Below, piece by piece: positions 61,701 through 64,000 of a stretch of 64,000 nucleotides of DNA. The stretch spans positions 131,927,583 through 131,991,582 of the forward strand of contig NC_133390.1 in the NCBI RefSeq assembly GCF_047511655.1, in the 5' to 3' direction. Below the pieces are notes generated by a model. That model searched no databases. It was not told the DNA's origin and saw nothing but the letters and a program-made list of their open reading frames with translations. The DNA comes from Castor canadensis. Its lineage: Eukaryota > Chordata > Mammalia > Rodentia > Castoridae. The number at the start of each line of letters is the position of its first letter. Position 1 is the first letter of the stretch. The position numbers were made by a program, and so were the translations under genes.

Positions 61701-62665
61701 TAAATAGACATGTGGGAAGTACCAGAGTTCTGCAGCCTCATGGGGATTCTGAACCCATTTCTGGTTGCCAGCCAGAGAGATTGCCCACCTGATGCAGTTG
61801 GGGATACTGGGCCACCTCTTCAGCCCATTTTGGTTTTTTATTCCTTCTTTCATTAACATTTCCCCCACAGCGATTCTTAGGATCTATTCGCATTACTTAG
61901 TGACTGGAGTGTTTAGGTGAAGTGAACTATTTCCAAAGACAGAGTCACTATTAAAGATCTCACACTTGGAAGGCCCTGGGTTCAATCCTCAGCACCAAAC
62001 AAACAAATTCCCAAACACAGCTCTTAATGTATTGATGGCTATGGTTATTGCTATTCTTTTGTTAAGTGGCTTTTGCCTCTTATATAAGACAAAGGCAACT
62101 AAGTTACAGCCAGGGATGAGGTGCCAGGCATGTGGTTGGCTCTGTTGCTTTCTGAGAGCCCTCATGTGGGTAGCTGACAGGACAAAAACAAAGGTGTCAT
62201 GTGAGGTAAACCAGGCACAACAGGCCCTGCCTGTGGAAGCTTCAGTAAAGCCCTGACTCACAGTGGGTCCTGCCCTTTGGGTTGATTTTACCTTCAGTAG
62301 GAGGATAAAGCCAGAGACCCCATGTGGACCCCGTTCTCTGGGGAGGGCCCTACACATCAGTCAGCCACTGCTGAGTCCCAGTGATGGCGTCAACCCTGAG
62401 CAAAGCCCTCATCTCAGTGCAGTCAGATGGTGGTGTGGGTGCTGAGTGCCACTCCAGGTCCTTATGCTGCACCTGTTCTTGCTAGGTGGTGAAGCGTCTT
62501 CCAAAAACTCGGTCTGGAAAAGTCATGCGGCGGCTCCTGAAGAGGATCATTACCAGCAGAGCCCAGGACCTGGGAGATACCACCACCCTGGAAGACCCCA
62601 GTGTCGTCACGGAAATCCTGAGTGCCTTCCAAAAGCACAAAGACAAGCAGGCTGCTGCTAAGTGA
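11089..62665 (+). CDS. ACSS1: Mitochondrial acetyl-CoA synthetase (acyl-CoA synthetase short-chain family member 1), 14 coding exons
   Basis: The enzyme makes acetyl-CoA, AMP and PPi from acetate, ATP and CoA in the mitochondrial matrix. Coding segments are 11089-11422, 21740-21836, 43478-43677, 46830-47005, 47373-47525, 48614-48761, 50226-50363, 51895-51987, 53332-53444, 53809-53935, 54742-54869, 54995-55058, 60826-60944 and 62486-62665. They sum to 2070 nt (689 residues plus TGA), the length I recall for human ACSS1. All 13 introns are GT-AG and every phase fits. Visible features are an Arg-rich transit peptide (residues 1 to about 37), the ACAS N-terminal domain (about 65-125), the phosphate-binding motif [11 protein letters not shown] (293-303), FYGAPTA (384-390), DTWWQTETGG (441-450), YYFTGDG (528-534), the hinge motif GRMDDVI (547-553) and the catalytic-lysine motif LPKTRSGK (635-642). 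W444 is the predicted acetate-pocket residue that sets the family's short-chain preference. Cytosolic ACSS2 is the main alternative; the transit peptide and the close match to recalled ACSS1 sequence argue against it. Confidence 0.97.
12455..12560 (+). repeat. MIR-like fragment
   Basis: gtcgcctcatttgtaaaatg followed by gcagtaatgctcacctg resembles a MIR. Confidence 0.5.
13950..14672 (+). mobile_element. MaLR (MLT1-like) LTR with nested L1 piece and tRNA-SINE
   Basis: The stretch 13950-14290 has the usual MaLR LTR landmarks (atggttagaatatggcttgt, ctcccagtctcctgtcatgt, ccttgacctgctagaaccgtg). It breaks off in a T-run near 14295 and resumes at about 14608 (tctttgtaaagatttccagcc ... attgatagaaaatggacaaat). 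The intervening 14300-14600 is a 3' L1-like piece, itself split by a tRNA-derived SINE at about 14455-14540. The order of insertion is therefore LTR, then L1, then SINE. Confidence 0.75.
15518..16520. repeat. SINE cluster in intron 1
   Basis: A composite tRNA-B1 SINE, antisense (15518-15696); an antisense ID piece (about 15765-15830); a sense tRNA SINE (about 15991-16056, gagttcaaaccccagtacca); and a sense ID SINE (about 16437-16510). Confidence 0.75.
16590..17120 (-). repeat. Two antisense composite ID-B1 SINEs
   Basis: About 16590-16820 and 16905-17120. Each has an antisense tRNA part (gggtttgaactcagggcttc in the second) followed by a B1-like part (tcccaagtagctaggattac). Confidence 0.8.
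17685..17873 (+). repeat. B1-like SINE with (GGAA)n/(GGGA)n tail
   Basis: ctacaatcccagcactcagg ... agtaagatcctgtctcaaaa, followed by a purine microsatellite at about 17790-17873. Confidence 0.85.
18430..18590. repeat. (GT)n and pyrimidine-rich simple repeats
   Basis: (GT)n at 18430-18454, a short (GTT)n, then an impure CCTT/CTTT stretch from about 18500 to 18590. Confidence 0.9.
19815..19855. repeat. (AC)n microsatellite
   Basis: About 20 uninterrupted AC units. Confidence 0.97.
20180..20300 (+). repeat. MIR fragment
   Basis: caaatccagctctggtactg, tgtgaccttgagcaggctac and ctctctgtgcccctgtttcc match the MIR core. Confidence 0.75.
21740..21836 (+). CDS. ACSS1: ACSS1 coding exon 2
   Basis: A 97-nt exon encoding residues 112-143 and two bases of codon 144 (start [20 protein letters not shown]). 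It completes the N-terminal domain and enters the AMP-binding core. The acceptor is ttttgtacag and the donor is ag|gtattg, weaker than the gtgag donors used by most other exons of this gene. It sits alone between the two longest introns. Because 97 is not a multiple of three, skipping it would shift the frame. Confidence 0.95.
22480..22955. repeat. ID SINE (sense) and B1-like SINE (antisense)
   Basis: ID at about 22480-22562 (ctggggatgtgacccagtgg; ccatccccagcacttataaa). B1-like at about 22830-22955 (gacaaggattcactatgcag ... gagccaccatgcctggc). Confidence 0.8.
23575..23850 (-). repeat. Antisense composite SINE cluster
   Basis: tRNA-type head (tctgaactcagggcctcact) then two B1-like parts ending ttacaggcataagccaccat. 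Confidence 0.75.
24618..24960. repeat. ID and B1 SINE pieces ending in a long (AC)n tract
   Basis: Antisense ID (24618-24692), B1-like piece (about 24715-24790), sense ID (about 24800-24866; ggatccccagcaccata), then (AC)n to about 24958 with two interruptions. A shorter (AC)n is at 24473-24495. The long tract starts exactly at the ID tail. Confidence 0.85.
25205..25785 (-). mobile_element. Old L1 3' end, interrupted by a SINE and an (ATT)n tract
   Basis: Minus-strand reading near 25775-25665 gives [20 protein letters not shown], the ORF2 C-terminus. The T-rich 3' UTR runs to about 25205. An (ATT)n run (25480-25519) and an antisense tRNA-SINE (about 25585-25668) lie inside it. It is more diverged than the L1s at 1372 and 35028. 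Confidence 0.75.
26110..26510. mobile_element. Probable ancient L1 (L1M-type) 3' fragment
   Basis: The words near 26140-26290 (ATCCATCACC..., CAAAGTAAGTTGCAGATACC) and 26370-26470 (ACCAATACGTACACC, CATTGCACCAGAAAG) resemble 3' regions of old mammalian L1s. There is no coding potential, and the family assignment is from memory. Confidence 0.4.
31123..31375 (+). repeat. ID SINE and poly(A)-tailed tRNA SINE
   Basis: ID at about 31123-31203. The second SINE (about 31275-31375) reads ggtggggtggctcaagtggt ... gagttcaaaccccaatactg, then an A-run. It is the clearest copy in the window of the second tRNA-derived family and a useful lineage marker. Confidence 0.85.
32236..32729 (+). repeat. Left arm of a 494-bp, 98.8% identical inverted repeat
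   Basis: The reverse complement of 33648-34141. Every position p pairs with 66377 minus p, so there is no gap. My base-by-base comparison found 6 mismatches in 494. The inner edge abuts an A-rich run (32727-32743). I do not recognise it as a known interspersed repeat. It lies in intron 2. Confidence 0.95.
33028..33205 (+). repeat. B1-like and tRNA SINE pieces in the inverted-repeat spacer
   Basis: agccaagcatggtggtgcca ... accttatctcaaaaaaaa, then aagttgtagagtgcttgtga and gttcaattccctgt. Confidence 0.65.
33648..34141 (-). repeat. Right arm of the 494-bp inverted repeat
   Basis: Pairs with 32236-32729 across a 918-bp spacer. The spacer contains a B1/ID SINE pair (about 33028-33205) and AT-rich sequence. 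Homology stops sharply at 34141, and flanking bases on the two sides are unrelated. An 80-codon open frame in each arm (32516-32274 minus, 33861-34103 plus) looks conserved only because the arms are copies. Confidence 0.95.
34985..36470 (+). repeat. MIR split by the L1 at 35028-36377
   Basis: The left part ends at gcctggatttgaatctt (35027). The right part resumes ctggatttgaatcttgcctt and continues ctcagtttcctcacatga (about 36450). This is the normal order of a MIR interrupted by the L1 and its target-site duplication. Confidence 0.7.
35013..36392 (-). mobile_element. L1 with internal ORF2 deletion and 15-bp target-site duplication, inserted in a MIR
   Basis: A minus-strand L1 in intron 2. 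ctggatttgaatctt occurs at 35013-35027 and 36378-36392, with the T-run (poly(A) tail) directly after the first copy. The 3' part (35040-35885) closely resembles the L1 at 1372-2426. At about 35886 the ORF2 C-terminus ([12 protein letters not shown]) is joined directly to an upstream ORF2 segment ([14 protein letters not shown], about 35890-36104), out of frame. The reverse-transcriptase region between them is missing. Sequence to 36377 is more upstream ORF2. The flanking bases are two halves of one MIR. Confidence 0.92.
36505..36900 (+). mobile_element. Rodent MaLR-type solo LTR (MT/ORR1-like), sense to ACSS1
   Basis: About 400 bp in intron 2 with typical MaLR text: ccccaaaggcccatgagttt, gaggcttggtgaccagcctg, catggactgaaacttctgaa, ggtattttgtcatagctata and a terminal gctggctgacaca. 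It carries an AATAAA hexamer at 36826-36831 in the same direction as the gene. No internal retroviral sequence adjoins it, so it is a solo LTR. Confidence 0.8.
38450..38580 (+). repeat. L2-like fragment
   Basis: aacaaatatttatcaagcat, gctaggctttgttctaaata and ctgggaaaaaggcaatgaat match the 3' end of L2 elements. Confidence 0.65.
38670..38885 (-). repeat. Composite tRNA-B1 SINE
   Basis: Antisense: tttgaactcagggcttcatg, tgctaggcaggtgctctacc, then gagatagggtcacaagaact and gagtagctaggattgcaggg. Confidence 0.85.
39610..40023 (-). repeat. Three adjacent antisense SINEs
   Basis: ID piece (39610-39665), B1-like (about 39705-39815; gagacagggtcttgctatgt) and composite tRNA-B1 (about 39833-40023; tgcacttgcaaggcaggcac, gtagctaggattacaggcat). 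Confidence 0.85.
40430..40505 (+). repeat. ID SINE
   Basis: gctgggagtataactcagtg ... tgaggccctggattctatcc. Confidence 0.75.
43478..43677 (+). CDS. ACSS1: ACSS1 coding exon 3: AMP-binding core
   Basis: A 200-nt exon for residues 144-211 (codons 144 and 211 are split). It reads [18 protein letters not shown], then [19 protein letters not shown] and [20 protein letters not shown], a canonical early part of the ANL-superfamily AMP-binding fold. The acceptor is tgtgatgcag and the donor is g|gtgag. Confidence 0.96.
44378..44580 (-). repeat. Antisense ID and B1-like SINEs
   Basis: ggggatcctcaggaatctaa and gagctacatccacagcc (ID), then gaaacagggtctcactgtgt ... gagtgctgggattataggta (B1). Confidence 0.8.
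44590..45330 (-). mobile_element. Degraded L1 fragment, ORF2 reverse-transcriptase region
   Basis: Minus-strand translation near 45290-45130 gives reverse-transcriptase-like [20 protein letters not shown] and NYRPISLIN, followed by scattered homology down to about 44590. Several stops and frameshifts interrupt it, so it is an old, inactive piece in intron 3. A MIR follows at about 45345-45410. Confidence 0.85.
46600..46700 (-). repeat. Antisense tRNA-derived SINE
   Basis: T-run then ggtactgggatttgaactca, gcttgctaggcaggtgctct and gccacttcaccagctc. It ends 130 bases before exon 4. Confidence 0.85.
46830..47005 (+). CDS. ACSS1: ACSS1 coding exon 4
   Basis: A 176-nt exon for residues 211-269. 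It encodes [20 protein letters not shown] and a helix-rich stretch ending in DVHLEQ. The acceptor is gtctccctcag and the donor is cag|gtggg. It ends in phase 0. Confidence 0.96.
47006..48613 (+). other. ACSS1: ACSS1 introns 4 and 5 (367 and 1,088 bp, flanking exon 5)
   Basis: Intron 4 is 47006-47372 and has an antisense ID-like SINE at about 47130-47195. Intron 5 is 47526-48613 and has an antisense ID SINE at about 48115-48195. Otherwise nothing recognisable. Exon 5 (47373-47525) lies between them. Confidence 0.8.
47373..47525 (+). CDS. ACSS1: ACSS1 coding exon 5: ATP phosphate-binding loop
   Basis: A 153-nt (51-codon) phase-0 exon for residues 270-320. It holds the signature loop [11 protein letters not shown] (residues 293-303), which contacts the ATP phosphates in AMP-forming synthetases. 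Residue 300 is Ser, where the loop often carries Lys or another residue. The acceptor is ccctttcag and the donor is aag|gtagg. Since the exon is symmetric, skipping it would keep the frame but remove the loop. Confidence 0.97.
48614..48761 (+). CDS. ACSS1: ACSS1 coding exon 6
   Basis: A 148-nt exon for residues 321-369 plus one base of codon 370. It contains [20 protein letters not shown], a strongly conserved acetyl-CoA synthetase block lining the nucleotide and acyl pocket, then [13 protein letters not shown]. The acceptor is tgtctgcag and the donor is g|gtgag. Confidence 0.96.
48855..49035 (+). repeat. Left arm of an inverted repeat in intron 6
   Basis: The reverse complement of 49786-49975. 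Shared blocks include taccctttgaactaattcct, cattcaatcatgactgagcc-like text and agcagtagctgcactattac (read on the right arm). I count about 12 substitutions and one 7-base gap over about 180 aligned bases. It begins 93 bases after exon 6. No repeat family recognised. Confidence 0.9.
49749..49776. repeat. (GT)n microsatellite
   Basis: About 14 TG units next to the inner edge of the right arm of the intron-6 inverted repeat. Confidence 0.95.
49786..49975 (-). repeat. Right arm of the inverted repeat in intron 6
   Basis: Pairs with 48855-49035 over a spacer of about 750 bp. Its inner edge lies next to a (GT)n tract at 49749-49776. It has a 7-base insertion near 49889 relative to the left arm. 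It ends 250 bases before exon 7. Confidence 0.9.
50226..50363 (+). CDS. ACSS1: ACSS1 coding exon 7
   Basis: A 138-nt exon for residues 370-416 (both end codons split, phase 1 at both ends). It includes [20 protein letters not shown] (371-390), whose FYGAPTA block is conserved in acetyl-CoA synthetases, and the helix [15 protein letters not shown]. The acceptor is cctgttgtag and the donor is g|gtgag. Confidence 0.96.
50560..51850 (-). mobile_element. Ancient L1M-like fragment split by composite SINEs
   Basis: In intron 7, 50800-51005 (ATATGGTATTCCATTGCATG, GTTAGGAACAGAGCTGC) and 51600-51790 (CACATTCTTGCCAGCG, TTTGCATTTCTCCCATGCAT) resemble successive parts of the antisense 3' end of an old L1. 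Between them lie two composite SINEs at about 51105-51565. No reading frame survives. Confidence 0.55.
51105..51565 (-). repeat. Two tandem antisense composite tRNA-B1 SINEs
   Basis: About 51105-51335 and 51340-51565. Each starts with a T-run, has a tRNA head (tttgaactcagagcttcatg; cttgaactcagggcctacaa) and a B1 part ending gtatctaggattatggatgt or gtagctaggattacaggcat. Confidence 0.85.
51895..51987 (+). CDS. ACSS1: ACSS1 coding exon 8: adenine- and acetate-pocket residues
   Basis: A 93-nt exon for residues 416-447. It encodes [19 protein letters not shown] and LVDTWWQTE. The second Trp of DTWW (W444) corresponds to the residue that closes the acyl pocket in bacterial Acs and limits the substrate to acetate or propionate; that assignment is by family homology. 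The acceptor is gtggtttcag and the donor is acag|gtgag. Confidence 0.96.
52324..52580. repeat. (CCTT)n/(CCCT)n tract and antisense ID SINE
   Basis: Pyrimidine-only tract at 52324-52460 with a long uninterrupted CCCT core, then an ID SINE at about 52500-52580 (gctggggatcaagccctagg). Confidence 0.9.
53332..53444 (+). CDS. ACSS1: ACSS1 coding exon 9
   Basis: A 113-nt exon for residues 447-484, beginning in the middle of the TETGG motif and reading [20 protein letters not shown] then [14 protein letters not shown]. The acceptor is tctccacag and the donor is aag|gtgtg. It ends in phase 0. Confidence 0.96.
53809..53935 (+). CDS. ACSS1: ACSS1 coding exon 10
   Basis: A 127-nt exon for residues 485-526 plus one base of codon 527. 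It reads [20 protein letters not shown], then [14 protein letters not shown], matching the end of the large AMP-binding domain. The acceptor is tgtctgcag and the donor is g|gtgag. Confidence 0.96.
54742..54869 (+). CDS. ACSS1: ACSS1 coding exon 11: TGD motif and domain hinge
   Basis: A 128-nt exon for residues 527-569. [16 protein letters not shown] is followed by [21 protein letters not shown]533 in TGD is predicted to bind the ribose hydroxyls. The GRMDDVI segment (547-553) is the hinge about which the C-terminal domain rotates between adenylation and thioesterification. The acceptor is tggtgcag and the donor is atg|gtgag. Confidence 0.97.
54995..55058 (+). CDS. ACSS1: ACSS1 coding exon 12
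   Basis: The shortest coding exon (64 nt), residues 570-590 plus one base of codon 591: [20 protein letters not shown]. It is part of the C-terminal domain and lies only 125 bases after exon 11. The acceptor is tgtgcacag and the donor is aag|gtgag. Confidence 0.95.
55895..56235. repeat. ID (antisense), tRNA SINE (sense) and B1 (sense)
   Basis: About 55895-55978 (gctggggattgaagccaggg), 56042-56110 (ggatcaagtggtagaggact) and 56133-56235 (gtgtagtgtcacatgcctgt ... gcctgggctacatggtgaga). Confidence 0.85.
57178..59230 (+). mobile_element. LTR-like element with two related end units and a non-coding middle
   Basis: Two diverged direct copies of one unit lie at about 57180-57535 and 58999-59230. 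Both contain gggcctgt.tt.aggcagaacat.atggtggca, though the unit starts differ in completeness. The 1.46 kb between them, without open frames, reads like the non-coding interior of an ERVL-MaLR-type element. A third related unit is at 61265-61630. I cannot name the family with certainty. Confidence 0.45.
59600..59790 (+). repeat. L2-like fragment
   Basis: gttgagcaccttctatactc, caggcatagttttagatgtt and ctcatggagctaccatgctg resemble the L2 3' end. Confidence 0.6.
59890..60090 (+). repeat. Sense composite B1-tRNA SINE
   Basis: gcctggtagctcatgcccat ... ttgggaggctgagatcagga, then gactcaagcagtagactgcc and gccctgagttcagacttcag. Confidence 0.85.
60495..60600 (+). repeat. MIR fragment
   Basis: tagctaaggaaacagagtgt, aagtcacatgtcctggatca and cacacagctatcagcactgg match the MIR core. 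Confidence 0.65.
60826..60944 (+). CDS. ACSS1: ACSS1 coding exon 13
   Basis: A 119-nt exon for residues 591-630, reading [20 protein letters not shown] and then [18 protein letters not shown] of the C-terminal domain. The acceptor is ctttccttccag and the donor is ctt|gtgag. It follows the 5.8-kb intron 12 and ends in phase 0. Confidence 0.96.
60945..62485 (+). other. ACSS1: ACSS1 intron 13 (1,541 bp)
   Basis: Contains the LTR-like unit 61265-61630, an antisense ID piece (about 61625-61685) and a sense ID tail fragment near 61970-62010. Nothing else recognised. Confidence 0.8.
61265..61630 (+). mobile_element. Third copy of the LTR-like unit seen at 57180 and 58999
   Basis: Located in intron 13. 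It shares ttttggctcatagtttcaga, acatcatggcatgga-like text and cacctcctaaaggtttgacc with related units in intron 12. It is followed directly by part of an antisense ID SINE (about 61625-61685). Confidence 0.5.
62486..62665 (+). CDS. ACSS1: ACSS1 coding exon 14: catalytic lysine and C-terminus
   Basis: Residues 631-689 and TGA at 62663-62665. It begins [16 protein letters not shown], where K642 is the A10-motif lysine needed for adenylate formation. In human ACSS1 (AceCS2) the residue with the same number is inactivated by acetylation and reactivated by SIRT3. The protein ends [10 protein letters not shown]. The acceptor is ttcttgctag. Confidence 0.96.
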   Translation: MVKRLPKTRSGKVMRRLLKRIITSRAQDLGDTTTLEDPSVVTEILSAFQKHKDKQAAAK

Positions 62666-64000
62666 GAAGCTGCAGCCTCTGCCTGGGCACTTGTACTAAG
62701 ACCGAGCGCTCAGAACCCTGACTTGTTCTCTCAGCATGGAGCCCCAAAGGTGGCTTACTCCTGTCCCTGCACACACCCACACACACCATCCCAATGTGAA
62801 GTCGGGCTGAAGCCCTTCCAACCTTCTGGGGGGGGGGACCCAGAAGTGTAACCTGTGGAGAGGTTCTGTTACACATGGACACGTGGATAGGGCTGTTCCA
62901 ATTGTCCTGGATTTGGTTTCCAGGATTGAAGTCACTGTCCTCTGAGCTCTGTGTCCTCTTGACAGGGAGGTCAGAAGCCTGATAGAGGGGTCTGCTTAAT
63001 CAAATTAGGGCTGGAAGCAATCATGTTCTCTCCAGATATTTCTAGATACTAAAGGTAGATATTTTATTTTTTATACTTTTATATTTGGGAGAACAATGTT
63101 CAAATGTAATGTGATAATTTACTTGTACACACACTTTGTAAAACTTACAGCTATAAAAATCTCCCTTTTTGCCTCCACTGACAGGGAAATTTGATGACCA
63201 GAGGGTACGCTTTTCATTATTGTTCAGCATATTTTGAAAGTTTGAATCAGAGATATTTGTACCTCTTTGTGAACATAGCTGTCCTGAGAACTTGCCAGCC
63301 TGCAGTATGGCCCATTTTCCTGCTGCTTCTCTTGCACTTGGTTTGTGTTATGATGGAACTAACTCCTAACTCCAAAGTAACAGGTGACTATGCCCACCTT
63401 TAGTTATGAAGCTACTCCAGTTGGGTTTGTTTCACCAAAATGTGATCTGAAAAGATGTTCTTTCTCCTTACATGCCTCTTGGTAGGATGTCAACATACTC
63501 CAGATATGTGGGGTTGTTTCTGGAAGCCAGTGAAAACTCAGGTGATTTGTTAGAGGTCTAGTTCAGTCTGTACTTGGTTCCTGGAGACTCTGCCTACCCT
63601 TTCCTCTGTGACTGTGGTAATAAGAATCACTATTGCCTAGTGATGAGACCTGGAGCTCCAAGTCAAGTCTCTCTTTTTCAATGTGCCTTAAGTCCTCTGA
63701 ATGTTAGCAAGATGTTGTAAATCGCGAAGTCACTAAGTGCTTATTTCATAGCTAAGTGTTTGAAGCATGTACGGGCTAAGGGTGTGGTGACATGTGAAGG
63801 TAGCCCCCTTAGCAGGGTTCTTGAGGGCAGGGAACGGTCACTCTGTCTGACGCTCAGTGCCTTGTAGCTGTGTAGGTGTTCAAGGGGTGTTTGGGGTACT
63901 GCATACTTACTATGGGCCTTAGCTATGCTGACCTCTTAGGTGATCAGGTGAGTATGCCATGGTCCCCAGGGGGTGTCAGCGGCTGTGGCATGTGCACATA
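62666..64000 (+). other. ACSS1: ACSS1 3' untranslated region and/or downstream flank
   Basis: Non-coding sequence after the stop codon. It holds a C/G-run stretch near 62770-62840 and an AT-rich patch at about 63040-63170 with TATAAA-like words. I see no AATAAA or ATTAAA up to base 64000 and no clear SINE or L1. The true poly(A) site is either a variant signal or beyond the window, so the UTR boundary is unknown. Confidence 0.6.

Overview
This is a stretch of a mammalian nuclear genome holding one gene on the + strand: ACSS1, the mitochondrial AMP-forming acetyl-CoA synthetase. The interspersed repeats point to a rodent. They include B1-like 7SL SINEs, many ID-type tRNA SINEs, a second tRNA-derived SINE (motif near 'ctcaagtggtagag...gagttcaaaccccagtac') and composite ID-B1 elements, plus MaLR LTRs resembling rodent ones. 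The SINE mixture fits Castorimorpha (beaver-like) better than mouse or squirrel. That placement is inference from memory of SINE types, not a measurement.

Layout. Bases 1-10650 are intergenic 5' flank, filled with SINEs, a recent truncated L1 with a 15-bp target-site duplication, and old MIR/L2 pieces. A CpG-rich promoter lies at about 10650-11480 and contains exon 1. Fourteen coding exons follow (11089-62665), with GT-AG boundaries at all 13 introns. Joined, they give 2070 nt, that is 689 codons plus a stop, with no frameshift or internal stop. The exon phases fit throughout, so the gene looks intact. Introns 1 (10.3 kb), 2 (21.6 kb) and 12 (5.8 kb) hold most of the repeats. The 3' UTR starts at 62666. 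I see no AATAAA or ATTAAA before the window ends, so the transcript probably runs past base 64000.

How it works. The protein carries an arginine-rich, acid-free N-terminus (mitochondrial transit peptide), an acetyl-CoA synthetase N-terminal domain, the AMP-binding core and the mobile C-terminal domain. The C-terminal domain includes the catalytic lysine K642, the known SIRT3-controlled site. The product converts acetate, ATP and CoA to acetyl-CoA in the matrix.

The most unusual structures are two inverted repeats inside the gene that I cannot assign to a known repeat family. In intron 2, two 494-bp arms match at 488 of 494 positions without any gap, around a 918-bp spacer. In intron 6, two arms of about 180 bp match at roughly 93% around a spacer of about 750 bp. 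I found no new enzyme system, CRISPR-like array or additional protein-coding gene.
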